Assembly: GCA_910578495.1 (NCBI GenBank)
Contig: CAJTRE010000015.1
Coordinates: forward strand, 1 to 59,755
Length of the DNA: 59,755 bases
Reading direction: 5' to 3'
Source of the DNA: an uncultured Dorea sp.
GTDB lineage: Bacteria; Bacillota; Clostridia; Lachnospirales; Lachnospiraceae
The notes under the pieces were generated by a model that was not told where the DNA came from, searched no databases, and was given only the letters and a program-made list of their open reading frames with translations. Below, piece after piece: positions 8,373-17,680 of this stretch. Position numbers and translations under genes: made by a program. Position 1 is the stretch's first letter. The number at the start of each line of letters is the position of its first letter.

Positions 8373-8789
8373 CTAAAACACATGATAATGTGGCTTTTCC
8401 TCCCCGAAAAACCAATACCCCAGATACCCGCTCAAAATAATCCCAACTGCGCAAAGACCTGAAAATATCACCGTAAACTGTAGACATATCTGTCCGAACA
8501 ACTGAAACGGCAGACGACTATAATCCCACACGCCAAGATGCAGCCATTTGTTCACAATCATCCCCGTAATAAATTCCATCGACGTAACAAAGATGGTACA
8601 CCGCAGAATCTGTCTCCACATCGGATCTTCCCAGTGCAGCATCTTCCCCTGTACAAAGAAAAAAACGAAACAAACTCCCCCAAGGACAAACATACTGATG
8701 TGGGAAAACCCACGAAAAATCATTTCAAAACTATAATAAAGACTTCCGCCTAATATCCAGAAAAACAAATATTCACTCAATTTCTTCAT
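8373..8789 (-). CDS. CmpB-like putative ABC-transporter-type membrane protein (PF06541-like)
   Basis: A 138-residue integral membrane protein with four hydrophobic helices (about residues 6-26, 31-48, 60-80, 100-125). The aromatic pattern around FFWILGGSLYYSFEMIFRG and GVWDYSRLPFQLFGQICLQF is typical of the putative ABC-transporter type IV (CmpB) family in Firmicutes. The ATG at 8789 is preferred to an in-frame one at 8843 because the family starts close to the first helix. GAGGG lies about 10 bases upstream. Its function is unknown. No ATPase gene is adjacent. Confidence 0.65.
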   Translation of the reverse strand: MKKLSEYLFFWILGGSLYYSFEMIFRGFSHISMFVLGGVCFVFFFVQGKMLHWEDPMWRQILRCTIFVTSMEFITGMIVNKWLHLGVWDYSRLPFQLFGQICLQFTVIFSGLCAVGIILSGYLGYWFFGEEKPHYHVF

Positions 8790-8815
8790 ATAAAAAACGC
8801 CCTCACTATATATTC

Positions 8816-8978
8816 GTAACAGTTCAGCCCGCGCCATTCGCAAAACCGCACTAACGTGCTATTCGTTGCTGTGCAACTATTTTTGCTCATAATCTGGCGC
8901 TCCGCTCATAGTCAGCAAAATACACTCATTCATGCAAGCATGATTCGTTTATTTTGCCGACTATGGCTGAACTGTTAC
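8816..8978. repeat. Structured palindromic element (three-way-junction fold)
   Basis: A 14-bp perfect closing stem (8816-8829 GTAACAGTTCAGCC with 8965-8978) encloses two arms. Arm A is closed by GCGCCA/TGGCGC (8831-8836, 8895-8900) and GCAAAA/TTTTGC (8840-8845, 8881-8886). Inside it are small hairpins GCAC/GTGC and GTTGC/GCAAC. Arm B is a 15-of-16 match (8907-8922 with 8950-8965) with an inner ATGC/GCAT hairpin. It overlaps the region just upstream of the CmpB-like gene and lies before the end of miaB. It could be a MITE/REP-like repeat or a structured RNA. Confidence 0.6.
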
Positions 8979-9036
8979 ATATATTTCTACTACATAGTTT
9001 GGACGTTTCTCATCAGAATATGGGTGGTAGATTCTG

Positions 9037-10476
9037 CTACTGAAATTCTCCGATATAATAAAATCCTTTACATTCTGTCAAATGTACATTCACATAACTT
9101 CCTATTAGTTCCTCACTTCCTCCAAAATGCACCAGAAGATTGTTACTCATGCGTCCGGTCACCATAGACGGATCGTGATCGCTTACGGACTCCACCAGAA
9201 CTTCCACATCCTGATCTTTATGTACAGCGCACACTTCGGCAGCGATGGTCTGCACTTCTGTAAGCAGACGGTCAAAGCGGTCTTTAACTATATCTGCCGG
9301 AATCTGATCCTCCATAGTGGCAGCAGGCGTTCCTGTTCTCTTAGAATAGATAAAAGTAAACGCACTGTCATAACGCACTTTTCTCACAATATCAAGCGTT
9401 TCCAGAAAATCTTCCTCCGTTTCTCCCGGAAATCCTACAATAATATCTGTCGTAAGGGAAATGTCCGGCACTGCCTTCCTGATTTTTTCAACCAGTGTCA
9501 GATAAGATTCCTTCGTATAGCGGCGGTTCATCTTCTCCAATATGCGGCTGCTTCCGGACTGTACCGGAAGATGAAGATGTTTACAGATTTTCTTTGATTT
9601 TCCCATAACCTCAATCAGCTCATCGGACAAATCCTTGGGATGAGAAGTCATAAAGCGGATACGCTTTAGCCCCTCAATTTTTTCAATCTCTACAAGAAGT
9701 TTGGCGAATGACATCGGAGTCTCAAGATTCTTTCCGTAGGAATTAACATTCTGTCCAAGAAGCATAACCTCTGACACGCCATCTGCCACCAGCCTTTCAA
9801 TCTCTCGGATAATATCTTCCGGATTTCGGCTTCTCTCACGCCCTCTCACATAAGGAACGATACAATAACTACAGAAATTATTACAACCGAACATAATATT
9901 AACGCCGGATTTGAACGGATATTTTCGTTCATTCGGTAAATCTTCTACAATCTTATTTGTATCTTTCCAAATATCCACCGTCATTTTCCCGGTCTCAAAC
10001 CGATTGCACAAAAGTTCGGCAAATTTATAAATGTTATGCGTTCCAAAGATAATATCTATGAACGAATAGCTTTTCTTTAATTTATCAATAACCTCCGGCT
10101 CCTGCATCATACAACCGCACAGCCCAATCATCATATGAGGATTCTGTTTCTTTCTCGGTTTTAGCTGCCCCAATCTTCCGTACACCCTTGTATTTGCATT
10201 CTCACGCACAGTACACGTATTGTAGATGACAAAATCCGCCACGTCCTCTATTGTCTCCTCATATCCTACTGCTAAAAGAATTCCTCTTAATTTCTCAGAG
10301 TCTCTGGCGTTCATCTGACAGCCGAACGTAGTCACGCAGAATGTAAGCTTTCTTCCAATCTCCTGTTCTTTCTCTAAAATATACTGTTTCGCTTTTTCTA
10401 TGTAATAATACTGTCTCCCAGGTTCCTCAAGAGGCGCCTCTTTAGACATGTTGATTTCTGAATCCATCGTATTCAT
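9037..10476 (-). CDS. miaB: tRNA-2-methylthio-N6-dimethylallyladenosine synthase
   Basis: A 479-residue radical SAM methylthiotransferase that adds the 2-methylthio group to i6A37 in tRNAs reading UNN codons. The N-terminal UPF0004 cluster cysteines are at about residues 53 (FGCQMN), 88 (NTCTVRE) and 122 (GLCGCMMQEPE). The radical SAM triad is CNNFCSYC at 198-205. A C-terminal TRAM-like segment covers about 410-475. Length is slightly above the family norm because of a 40-residue N-terminal extension, typical of Clostridia. It ends only 3 bases from the start side of the next gene, so it shares a transcript with the cyclo-ligase and DUF896 genes. Confidence 0.95.
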   Translation of the reverse strand: MNTMDSEINMSKEAPLEEPGRQYYYIEKAKQYILEKEQEIGRKLTFCVTTFGCQMNARDSEKLRGILLAVGYEETIEDVADFVIYNTCTVRENANTRVYGRLGQLKPRKKQNPHMMIGLCGCMMQEPEVIDKLKKSYSFIDIIFGTHNIYKFAELLCNRFETGKMTVDIWKDTNKIVEDLPNERKYPFKSGVNIMFGCNNFCSYCIVPYVRGRERSRNPEDIIREIERLVADGVSEVMLLGQNVNSYGKNLETPMSFAKLLVEIEKIEGLKRIRFMTSHPKDLSDELIEVMGKSKKICKHLHLPVQSGSSRILEKMNRRYTKESYLTLVEKIRKAVPDISLTTDIIVGFPGETEEDFLETLDIVRKVRYDSAFTFIYSKRTGTPAATMEDQIPADIVKDRFDRLLTEVQTIAAEVCAVHKDQDVEVLVESVSDHDPSMVTGRMSNNLLVHFGGSEELIGSYVNVHLTECKGFYYIGEFQ

Positions 10477-10478
10477 CT

Positions 10479-11063
10479 TTATTTCCTTTCAAATGTATAT
10501 AATATCCGTCTTTCAGTCATCACAAATTCTGGACGTATATCTGTTGCTTCCGCTGGAATTTCATCCACTATCTGATATTCAAAAGCGAGTGCTATTGTAT
10601 GAAAACCCTTATATTTTTTCAAATAACGGTCATAGCAACCCTTCCCATAGCCAATACGGTTTCGAAAAGTATCAAAGGCAACTCCCGGCATAATCATTAA
10701 CTTACCAGAATTATTATCATTCTTTGAGCATCCGTTCGTAACAGACGGTTCCAAGATACCGAAACTTCCTGCCGAAAGTTCCTCCAAAGAGTGAATCTGG
10801 TAAAACTCCATCGTCTCACCATGAACCTTAGGAACCCACGCTTGTTTTCCAAGCGCCAATGCAGCTTTTATAATCTGCCTTGTTCGAACTTCTCCGTCAA
10901 AATCCACATAACAGTAAATCTGTTCTGCCTGTACAAAATACGGATGTGCGATTACTTTTTCTGCAATAATTTTAGAGAAGGCATGATTCCTCTCCTTGGA
11001 ATACTGTCTCCTCTGTTTTAACATTTCTGCCCTAATTTCCTTTTTGGTTTCCAAATTTCTCAC
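10479..11063 (-). CDS. 5-formyltetrahydrofolate cyclo-ligase
   Basis: A 194-residue protein of the 5-FTHF cyclo-ligase family, which converts 5-formyl-THF to 5,10-methenyl-THF using ATP. Visible family features are the N-terminal Lys/Arg-rich helix (ETKKEIRAEMLKQRRQYS), MIMPGVAFDTFRNRIGYGKG and GCYDRYLKKY. The last two form the nucleotide and folate-binding loop. It overlaps the upstream DUF896 gene by 32 bases and is 2 bases from miaB, so the three are translationally linked. It links to the one-carbon genes folD and fhs further along. Confidence 0.92.
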   Translation of the reverse strand: MRNLETKKEIRAEMLKQRRQYSKERNHAFSKIIAEKVIAHPYFVQAEQIYCYVDFDGEVRTRQIIKAALALGKQAWVPKVHGETMEFYQIHSLEELSAGSFGILEPSVTNGCSKNDNNSGKLMIMPGVAFDTFRNRIGYGKGCYDRYLKKYKGFHTIALAFEYQIVDEIPAEATDIRPEFVMTERRILYTFERK

Positions 11064-11253
11064 CCAGATCTGTTATACTTCCATCCGCTTCCCGAATAGA
11101 AATATTGTTAAGCTGACCACGTAAATTTCTCTTGAAATCGTCAATATACTGCCGTCTTAATACTTTCTGCTCCCGGGCTTCTTCTTCCGTAAGCCCTTCG
11201 GCTTTTGATTTATGATACAATTCGTTGATTCTTGCAATTGATTTATCATCCAT
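11032..11253 (-). CDS. DUF896 (YnzC-like) small protein
   Basis: A 73-residue protein starting MDDKSIARINELYHKSKAEG, with TEEEAREQKVLRRQYIDDF and a short helical hairpin. This is the signature of the DUF896/YnzC family of Firmicutes. Function is not established; B. subtilis YnzC is linked to the SOS region. It overlaps the cyclo-ligase start by 32 bases. Confidence 0.9.
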   Translation of the reverse strand: MDDKSIARINELYHKSKAEGLTEEEAREQKVLRRQYIDDFKRNLRGQLNNISIREADGSITDLGEKFGNQKGN

Positions 11254-11346
11254 TTTCTTTTGTCCTTTCTGAAATATTTTCTTAAAAGCACGTTCTTATC
11301 TTACACTATAGAAACGCAGAAGTCCACTCTATATTTTTTTACAGGC

Positions 11347-11724
11347 TTAACTGGAATAATTCTCCAGAAAACCATAGAGTGCTTCTGTGGATTCTACATA
11401 TTTTCCGTTCCGGATCTCATCGCGCAGCACAGCCGGAAGCTCGTCGAACATAATGTCTGTGTACTCGTACGCCGTCTTTTTATCACTCAGATAAACGACC
11501 ACATAACCGTTAACCTCCATCAGATAATAACAGTCTTCTTTCAGTGCATTTCCGTCTGCCGCCACCGAAGACTCCTGTCTTGCCATCATTTCTTCCTGTT
11601 GTTTTTCTGCCCGCTTTTTTGCAGATTCTTTCGCTTTTTGAAAACTCAACTGATAGGCGCAGGTAATAACTAGAACTGCAACGATTGCCGCCGTAAAAAA
11701 ACCAATACCATACTTATTTTTCAT
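11347..11724 (-). CDS. BofC C-terminal-domain-like membrane-anchored protein
   Basis: A 125-residue protein starting at the ATG at 11724 (AAGGAG 9 bases upstream). It has an N-terminal anchor (about residues 5-25), a charged linker (AKKRAEKQQEEMM) and a C-terminal domain YYLMEVNGYVVVYLSD ending YGFLENYSS. This resembles the BofC C-terminal domain (PF08955), which in Bacillus bypasses forespore control of SpoIVB. In Clostridia it is usually of unknown role. It lies beside other sporulation-linked genes. Confidence 0.6.
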   Translation of the reverse strand: MKNKYGIGFFTAAIVAVLVITCAYQLSFQKAKESAKKRAEKQQEEMMARQESSVAADGNALKEDCYYLMEVNGYVVVYLSDKKTAYEYTDIMFDELPAVLRDEIRNGKYVESTEALYGFLENYSS

Positions 11725-11802
11725 AAGGACAACTCCTTTTTTAGTATAGTATTGGTATTTTTCACAAAAACTATTCAAAAGCCCAAAATTCTCACCTTTT
11801 TA

Positions 11803-13455
11803 CTAAAACAAGCGACATTTTTTACATATTTTCACAAGTTTTGTTCCCATTGGCATTTGTTTCATCTCATTCTCTGTAAGACCACCAAGTAAAACGATTG
11901 CTGCGCCGTAGACTGCCGCTGCCACAGGCAGACAAATCAACGCTGCAGTACGTGTTCCCACAAAAAGTTCAAATAATAAATGTACCGCAAGCACCACTCC
12001 TCCCATAATCGCCGCTGCGATAACCGGAATGATAAAAGTTTTCTTCTGCTCCTGTATATATCCTGCCATCTCCCGCATTGCGTGAGCGTTCAAAATACAA
12101 ACCACTACCGCAAAGACAATCTTACTGACAATCAGCGCATAAATGCCCCAGCGGAAAACTACCAGCATAAAAAACAATACGGCCGCATGGATAACCAGCG
12201 CAACAGCGGCATTTTTTACCGGAACCATCATGGCATTCATACCCTGCAGCACTGCGTTGGTGATGGTTGACAGACAATAAAAGACAACAGAGATTGCGCC
12301 AATCTGCAGCGTAACTGCCGCCAGATCATTATTTTCTGTAAAGAAGATAAGATCCAAAAGCGGTTTGGCAAGTACCAGAAATCCAACCGCGCTTGGAATC
12401 GCCACAACCATTGTAAATCTGGTAAACAATTCGATTTTATTATGTATCTGTTTCCGGCTTCTACTTTGAACCGCCGCAACAATACTTGGAATCAGAGAGG
12501 CCGCAATAGCGTTTGCAAAGGCAAGAGGTACATTAATCAGCGTATCATATTTTCCACTGATAATACCAAGAAGCGCCGCATAGTCTGCCTCTTTATGTCC
12601 TTGCGCCTCCATGATCTGTCCAAACATGGCGTTGTCGACCACGCCGCACAGATTATAGACAGTGGAGCTAAGAAGTACCGGGGCGATGGTCAGAAGCAGT
12701 ATCTTAAAAATCGTCTTATAACTTTCCCGGCGTCTGCTCCTGTCTCTTCTCATCTGGCGTTTGATTACTCTTTTATACGCCATAAAGACAAATACAAGAA
12801 TACCAAGAGCCGCCAAAGCTCCCGCTACCGTACCAAGCGTTCCTCCCGCCGCTCCATATGCAAGGGCGAGGGAATCGCCGCCGTCTTTGGACGCCGCTTT
12901 CCCTGCTTTAATAAGAACATAGGCTCCACCCACACTGACTACAGCATTTACAATCTGCTCTAACACCTGGGACAACGCCGTTGGCATCATAGAACCATTT
13001 CCCTGGAAAAATCCACGAAAAACACCCAGAAGTGCAACAACAAGAACACAAGGCGCCAGTACCCGGAGGGCATAAGCACTTAATCTCATCGCCATTATAT
13101 GTTTTGCGATAAAACCGCCGCCGAAGAACAGAATCAGTGCCGCCGTACCACCTACCATAATGGCAAAGACGAGAGCACCCCGAAAGACTTTATATGCATT
13201 TTTATATTGTTTTTTTGCCACCCTTGCAGATACCAGTTTTGACACCGCAAGAGGAAGGCTGTACGAAGTCAGTGTCAGAGCTATGGAATAAATCTGAAAT
13301 GCCACTCCATAGTATCCCATTCCTTTGTCCCCCAGAATATTGACAAGGGGAACTCTGTATACCGCACCGATGATTTTCGTAATGACACCGGCAATGGCAA
13401 GTACGGAACCTTGAAGCAGCAGATTCTTTTCCTTACGTTTATTTTGTTCTGCCAT
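11803..13455 (-). CDS. SpoVB/MurJ-like lipid II flippase family (polysaccharide biosynthesis) protein
   Basis: A 550-residue integral membrane protein with about 14 helices of the MOP superfamily. The N-terminus KNLLLQGSVLAIAGVITKIIGAVYRVPL and the repeated GMGYYGVAFQIY segment match SpoVB-type proteins. These are thought to flip lipid-linked precursors for spore cortex or wall synthesis. The gene starts 13 bases from the end of ybeY. Subfamily (SpoVB, MurJ-like or YkvU) is not resolved. Confidence 0.85.
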   Translation of the reverse strand: MAEQNKRKEKNLLLQGSVLAIAGVITKIIGAVYRVPLVNILGDKGMGYYGVAFQIYSIALTLTSYSLPLAVSKLVSARVAKKQYKNAYKVFRGALVFAIMVGGTAALILFFGGGFIAKHIMAMRLSAYALRVLAPCVLVVALLGVFRGFFQGNGSMMPTALSQVLEQIVNAVVSVGGAYVLIKAGKAASKDGGDSLALAYGAAGGTLGTVAGALAALGILVFVFMAYKRVIKRQMRRDRSRRRESYKTIFKILLLTIAPVLLSSTVYNLCGVVDNAMFGQIMEAQGHKEADYAALLGIISGKYDTLINVPLAFANAIAASLIPSIVAAVQSRSRKQIHNKIELFTRFTMVVAIPSAVGFLVLAKPLLDLIFFTENNDLAAVTLQIGAISVVFYCLSTITNAVLQGMNAMMVPVKNAAVALVIHAAVLFFMLVVFRWGIYALIVSKIVFAVVVCILNAHAMREMAGYIQEQKKTFIIPVIAAAIMGGVVLAVHLLFELFVGTRTAALICLPVAAAVYGAAIVLLGGLTENEMKQMPMGTKLVKICKKCRLF

Positions 13456-13468
13456 GTTTTACTCCATC

Positions 13469-13963
13469 TCAACGTAATATATTAAGCTTTTCCAATATTT
13501 TTCTTTGCTTCTCTTCCATAAGAAGACGCTCTTCATCCTGCATATGGTCATATCCACATAAGTGTAACACAGAATGAGCAATTAAAAAAGCAAATTCTCG
13601 TTTCGGTGAATGTCCGAATTCCTCCGCCTGAGAAATAACTTTTTCCTTGGATATCACGATGTCTCCAAGAAGAAGTTCCCCTGTCTCTGGCTCAAAACAG
13701 TCATACCGCTCTTCCAAAAAAGTAAATATTCCCGGAACCTCATAGTCAACCATAGGAAATGACAGCACATCCGTCGGCCTGTCAATCCCGCGAAATTCCA
13801 GATTCATGCGGTGGATGTCCTCGTTCATGGTAAGGAGCAGATTCACCTCTGCTTCATAAGGACATTCCACATAATTAAGGGAAGCCTCGATTACTTCTTC
13901 TGCCAGTTTCTGACTGTCTAAGGGAAGTTCAAAACTTCCTTCTTCCTCAAAGTATAATGTCAT
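13469..13963 (-). CDS. ybeY: Endoribonuclease YbeY (rRNA maturation)
   Basis: A 164-residue protein with the zinc-binding motif HSVLHLCGYDH near the C-terminus, matching HxxxHxxGxDH, and the DVLSFPM segment. YbeY matures the 3' end of 16S rRNA. The start overlaps the phoH stop by 4 bases, the usual phoH-ybeY arrangement. Confidence 0.96.
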   Translation of the reverse strand: MTLYFEEEGSFELPLDSQKLAEEVIEASLNYVECPYEAEVNLLLTMNEDIHRMNLEFRGIDRPTDVLSFPMVDYEVPGIFTFLEERYDCFEPETGELLLGDIVISKEKVISQAEEFGHSPKREFAFLIAHSVLHLCGYDHMQDEERLLMEEKQRKILEKLNILR

Positions 13964-14955
13964 GATTTTCTCCTCTTGTCACGCGTCTTACTTCTTGCAA
14001 GTTTATTCTCATAATCCTCGTACGCTTTTACAATCTTCTGTACCAACGGATGACGCACAACGTCTTTGTTCGTCAAACGGCAGATACTGATGTCGTCAAT
14101 ATTTTTCACCACATTGACTGCAGTATCAAGACCGGACACCTGTCCTGCCGACAAATCTTTCTGTGTCTCATCTCCGGTAACCACAACTTTAGAGCCAAAT
14201 CCAATACGCGTTAAGAACATCTTCATCTGCGCCGGAGTAGTATTCTGTGCTTCATCCAGAATGATGAACGCATTATCTAGTGTACGTCCTCGCATATATG
14301 CAAGAGGAGCCACCTCAATCAGCCCTTTTTCTGAGTTTTTCACAAATGACTCGGCTCCCATAATCTGATACAAAGCGTCATAGAGCGGGCGCAGATAAGG
14401 ATCAATCTTACTCTGCAAATCTCCCGGAAGGAATCCAAGTTTCTCCCCTGCTTCAATGGCAGGCCTTGTGAGAATAATACGTCCCACCTCGTTGTTTCTA
14501 AATGCAGTAATCGCCATCGCCATCGCAAGATAAGTCTTACCGGTTCCCGCCGGCCCAAGTCCGAATACGATCATCTTATTACGTATTGCGTCCACGTACT
14601 TTTTCTGCCCCATTGTCTTAGGCTTAATCGGTTTTCCCTGAATCGTATGACAGATAATGTCCTTATCAATCTCAAGAACGCTGTTCTCCATGCCTTCCAT
14701 GGCAAGAGACAGTGTATAGTCTACATTCTGCTCCTGAATCGTGTTGCCGCGTCTGGATAATTCCACAAGCTGGGATAACACATGTTTCGCTTTCTCTACA
14801 CGAAGTGCCTCCCCCATGATCTTCACATGCTCGCCTCTGGCAACCAGTGTGACATGGAGGGCTCGTTCAATCTTCTTCGCAAATATATCAAATTGTCCAA
14901 ATACATTTCTCTCATGTTCTGCCGGGATTTCAATTATTGCTTCCATCATTCCCAT
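13960..14955 (-). CDS. phoH: PhoH family ATPase
   Basis: A 331-residue protein. I place the start at the ATG at 14955 (AAGGAG 6 bases upstream, product MGMMEAIIEIP) rather than at 14982. The ATPase domain has Walker A FGLGPAGTGKTYLAMAMA, Walker B FIILDEAQNTTPAQMKMF and VTGDETQKD. An N-terminal KH-like segment covers about residues 10-80. PhoH proteins are RNA-associated ATPases. Next to ybeY this member probably works in RNA metabolism. It overlaps the end of yqfD by 26 bases. Confidence 0.95.
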   Translation of the reverse strand: MGMMEAIIEIPAEHERNVFGQFDIFAKKIERALHVTLVARGEHVKIMGEALRVEKAKHVLSQLVELSRRGNTIQEQNVDYTLSLAMEGMENSVLEIDKDIICHTIQGKPIKPKTMGQKKYVDAIRNKMIVFGLGPAGTGKTYLAMAMAITAFRNNEVGRIILTRPAIEAGEKLGFLPGDLQSKIDPYLRPLYDALYQIMGAESFVKNSEKGLIEVAPLAYMRGRTLDNAFIILDEAQNTTPAQMKMFLTRIGFGSKVVVTGDETQKDLSAGQVSGLDTAVNVVKNIDDISICRLTNKDVVRHPLVQKIVKAYEDYENKLARSKTRDKRRKS

Positions 14956-16205
14956 CGTCTGTTTCTCCTTGCTGACTCTCATTATTATTGGGCGTTTCTA
15001 ACAATTCAGACGGTTGTTTCTGCCCCACAGGCATCCGTACAGTAATCGTTCCTTTTGCCTGGGCTGCGTCAGTCCCTGCATATATTTTAACATTATTCTC
15101 AAGAATTTCTACCCCCTTTTTCTCTAAATCTTGTAAGTATCTGTAAAACCTGCCACTTAACATCTTCTGTTCTTCCTCTGCCGTATGCGTTTTCTTGATC
15201 GGTTCATAAGGAATCGTTCTTTTCATTCCAATAGTGATTGGAAGATAAAAATTTTCGAATATTTTCAACTGTTTCTGCCAGGAATGTGTTTCCGAATGGG
15301 GATAATGGTTTTTCATATCTCCAAGAGAAAACCAATAGCTGCCAATTGCAAGATCCAGTTCTGTGCGCTCCATGTCCTCACCTTTTGGTCCTGTCAAACG
15401 CTTCTTGACTTCATATGAATGACTTATCGTATCTTCATAGGAAATAACTGTCTCTCCGGTAATATCTGCGTCTGCTTCCTGATACTGATAACCAATCACT
15501 TCTTTCGCATCATTGACTACCGGCACCTGCCCTGAGAGCAGGACAGTTCCTTTCTTTCACCAGAACCACACCCTTTCGCACAACAATATCTCGGATAATA
15601 CAATCCTGGTCTGCAACAATGTCCAATGGAACGTCTGTTTTCTCCAACTGGACTGCCGTATCCATAGAGTCCTCATTTTCTTTTATTTTCACGCAGAGCA
15701 CCGTTCCCTTAATGGACGCCGACACCCACACAATATCATCGTACGCCTTCCGCACATCTTTTGCAATGCGGGCACAATCCACTTTAGATTTTCGGATGCC
15801 TGTTTTCACATCTGTGGAAGCCAGAAACTTAAGAAGCGTCTCGTCTGTATATGTACTGTTTCCGGTAATATCAATGTTCCATATAAACTGTGACATAAGA
15901 AGGAGCAGCATTACACAGAGCGCTGCGCCACAGAAAAAAAGCTTCCGTCCATGATATTTTTGTAAAAAAAAAGGAAGACCGGTTCTTTTTATAATGACAA
16001 CTTTTGTACCTGTCTTCCGAAGTACCGGTTTTAATTGCCGGAACCCTCTGATCGTGACATTCATCTCATAACTTCCGGAAACACTTTTTAATCCCCACAA
16101 AAAAATCCCTTTATGCCTGCATGCGTTAATAAACCGCTCCGCAGACCGTCCTGTAATCCGAATCCGTAGATATCCTTTGAGATAACGAATGAATTTTAAA
16201 AGCAA
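14930..16205 (-). pseudogene. yqfD: Sporulation protein YqfD, frameshifted
   Basis: Two frames together make one YqfD of usual length. The first runs from a TTG at 16205 (AGGAGG upstream) for 231 codons to a stop at 15510. It includes a membrane helix (about residues 88-110) and DCIIRDIVVRKGVVLVKE. The second, in another frame, continues with KKGTVLLSGQVPVVNDAKEV to 14930. The junction near 15545 is GTGAAAGAAAGGAACTGTC, where the expected linker (E-G-D-x-V) is missing. A small out-of-frame deletion between A-rich repeats would explain it. YqfD is needed for sporulation in Bacillus. Either this strain has lost it or the base call is wrong. Confidence 0.75.
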
Positions 16206-16223
16206 CTTTTAAACGCCTCCTGC

Positions 16224-16502
16224 CTAATTCTGATATTCAATGGAATCAATGCGTCCATTTACTTTCATCTCATCATTCGTATAATAGGCGACCAGAAGAT
16301 TCCTGCCGGACACTTTAATCTGCCCGATCTTTGTCTGTATCCGCACCACCGTATCTGTGTATTCGATGATACCTCTATAATTTTCAAGGCATAGTTCCAT
16401 CTGTCCTGTCATAGTAAGCACAGGTGTTCCTAGCACTACATCCTTGGGGGCTTCTGCCAGTTCTGCCACTTTATATTTCAAAGAATGATTTTTCTCTTTC
16501 AT
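16224..16502 (-). CDS. yqfC: Sporulation protein YqfC
   Basis: A 92-residue protein with DVVLGTPVLTMTGQMELCLENYRGIIEYTD and RIQTKIGQIKVSGRNLLV, the YabP/YqfC family pattern. It precedes yqfD with an 18-base gap, as in other spore-formers, where it is a mother-cell (SigE-dependent) gene. No clear SigE promoter was recognised upstream. Confidence 0.9.
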   Translation of the reverse strand: MKEKNHSLKYKVAELAEAPKDVVLGTPVLTMTGQMELCLENYRGIIEYTDTVVRIQTKIGQIKVSGRNLLVAYYTNDEMKVNGRIDSIEYQN

Positions 16503-16690
16503 AAAAACGCCATTCCAAGATTTTACTCATAATCTATGAAAAGGTGTTTCCATTTATTCCCGACAATTGGAAATTCATCGTTTGTCCGTCTTTCATTTTC
16601 ATTTTCTGGATTACATAACCTGACATGTTCACACATTACTCTTAAGTGCATATATTATACTGTAAATATGTAAAGAAAGAAGGAAACACC

Positions 16691-17029
16691 ATGACAGAAA
16701 CTATAAATCAAACTTGCCCTGCAGTTGGTTACCAGAAAGTAAATGTCTCTGTTCCTGTAACAGTAAAACCTTTTGCACACACCGGAGAGATTCGTGTCAA
16801 ATGCTGTGGACACCCTGTTGTTCACTCAGCCTGCGCACTCCCGGAAGCAAGCCATTATAACGACACCTGCTCCTTTACGATCACACAGACAATCTGCGTG
16901 GAAGTTCCGGTTGAATTTGGCGCAGATACTGAAATCGATGAGACAATCATTGAATGTCTGGAAGCTTCCGCATATGACATCTGTAAGGATTGCTGCCACC
17001 GGGAAGATTCCGACGAACAGGGGGAATAA
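16691..17029 (+). CDS. Hypothetical Cys-rich protein
   Basis: A 112-residue protein on the plus strand, from the ATG at 16691 (AAGGAAAC upstream). It has a beta-rich middle (VNVSVPVTVKPFAH, GEIRVKCCGHPVV) and nine Cys, ending DICKDCCHREDSDEQGE. There is no signal peptide. The alternating beta pattern and cysteines recall spore-coat-type proteins, and sporulation genes are adjacent, but I do not recognise the family. It is divergent from yqfC. Confidence 0.6.
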   Translation: MTETINQTCPAVGYQKVNVSVPVTVKPFAHTGEIRVKCCGHPVVHSACALPEASHYNDTCSFTITQTICVEVPVEFGADTEIDETIIECLEASAYDICKDCCHREDSDEQGE

Positions 17030-17095
17030 AACGCCGGATACTAACTCGCTTTTTTCATCTTCTGAAGCGCATTTTTAAACTGAATCGCAAATAAC

Positions 17096-17140
17096 ACTGC
17101 CGCAAATGTGACCGCATTACTTTTCCATATTTGCGGCAGT
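17096..17140. terminator. 12-bp inverted repeat between convergent genes
   Basis: ACTGCCGCAAAT (17096-17107) is perfectly repeated in inverse at 17129-17140, with 21 bases between. It lies between the convergent Cys-rich gene and rlmH and could end transcription both ways, though no good T-tract follows either arm. Confidence 0.45.
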
Positions 17141-17170
17141 ATAAAAATCAGTGTAATCAGCAGTGCAAAT

Positions 17171-17650
17171 TTACTTATGATATGGTTCTCCGTTTATAAT
17201 CCGGTAACTTCTGTATACCTGCTCCAGAAGTATCACCCGCATGAGCTGATGTGGAAATGTCATCTTAGAAAAACTAAGAGCATAATCAGACCTACTAAGC
17301 ACTTCTTCTCCCAAACCGATAGAGCCGCCGATTATGAACACAATATGACTCGTTCCCTGCACACCGAGAGACTCGATTTTTCCTGCCAATTCTTCAGAAG
17401 TCAGCAACGTCCCCTGAATCTCAAGAGTAATCACGCAGGCATCGTCTTTAATATATTTTAAAATTCTCTCTGCTTCTTTTGCCCGAATCATACGTTCCAC
17501 TGTATCGCTGGCGTTGTCCGGTGTCTTCTCATCCGCCACTTCCACAATTTCCAGCTTACAGTATTTGGATAACCGCTTGCTGTACTCTGCGACAGCATCT
17601 TTTAAATATTTCTCTTTTATCTTTCCAACAGTAACAATTGTAATCTTCAT
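17171..17650 (-). CDS. rlmH: 23S rRNA pseudouridine(1915)-N3 methyltransferase
   Basis: A 159-residue SPOUT methyltransferase starting MKITIVTVGKIKEKYLKDAV. It has the SAM-binding knot FIIGGSIGLGEEVLSRSDY and the C-terminal KMTFPHQLMRVILLEQVYRS. Length and all motifs match RlmH, which methylates pseudouridine 1915 in helix 69. Confidence 0.97.
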   Translation of the reverse strand: MKITIVTVGKIKEKYLKDAVAEYSKRLSKYCKLEIVEVADEKTPDNASDTVERMIRAKEAERILKYIKDDACVITLEIQGTLLTSEELAGKIESLGVQGTSHIVFIIGGSIGLGEEVLSRSDYALSFSKMTFPHQLMRVILLEQVYRSYRIINGEPYHK

Positions 17651-17680
17651 CTATCACTCCATACCGACTGCATCTATCGT

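Noticed and set aside
12442..12963. Long plus-strand frame opposite the flippase gene
   Set aside because: Basic, low-complexity translation typical of an antisense shadow.
14930..15526. A separate 198-codon gene after yqfD
   Set aside because: It is the C-terminal half of YqfD in another frame; no independent start or ribosome site was found.
17035..17170. Minus-strand frame downstream of rlmH with a hydrophobic stretch (KFALLITLIFILPQIW)
   Set aside because: No start codon in frame and it overlaps the end of rlmH; probably a remnant or chance frame.
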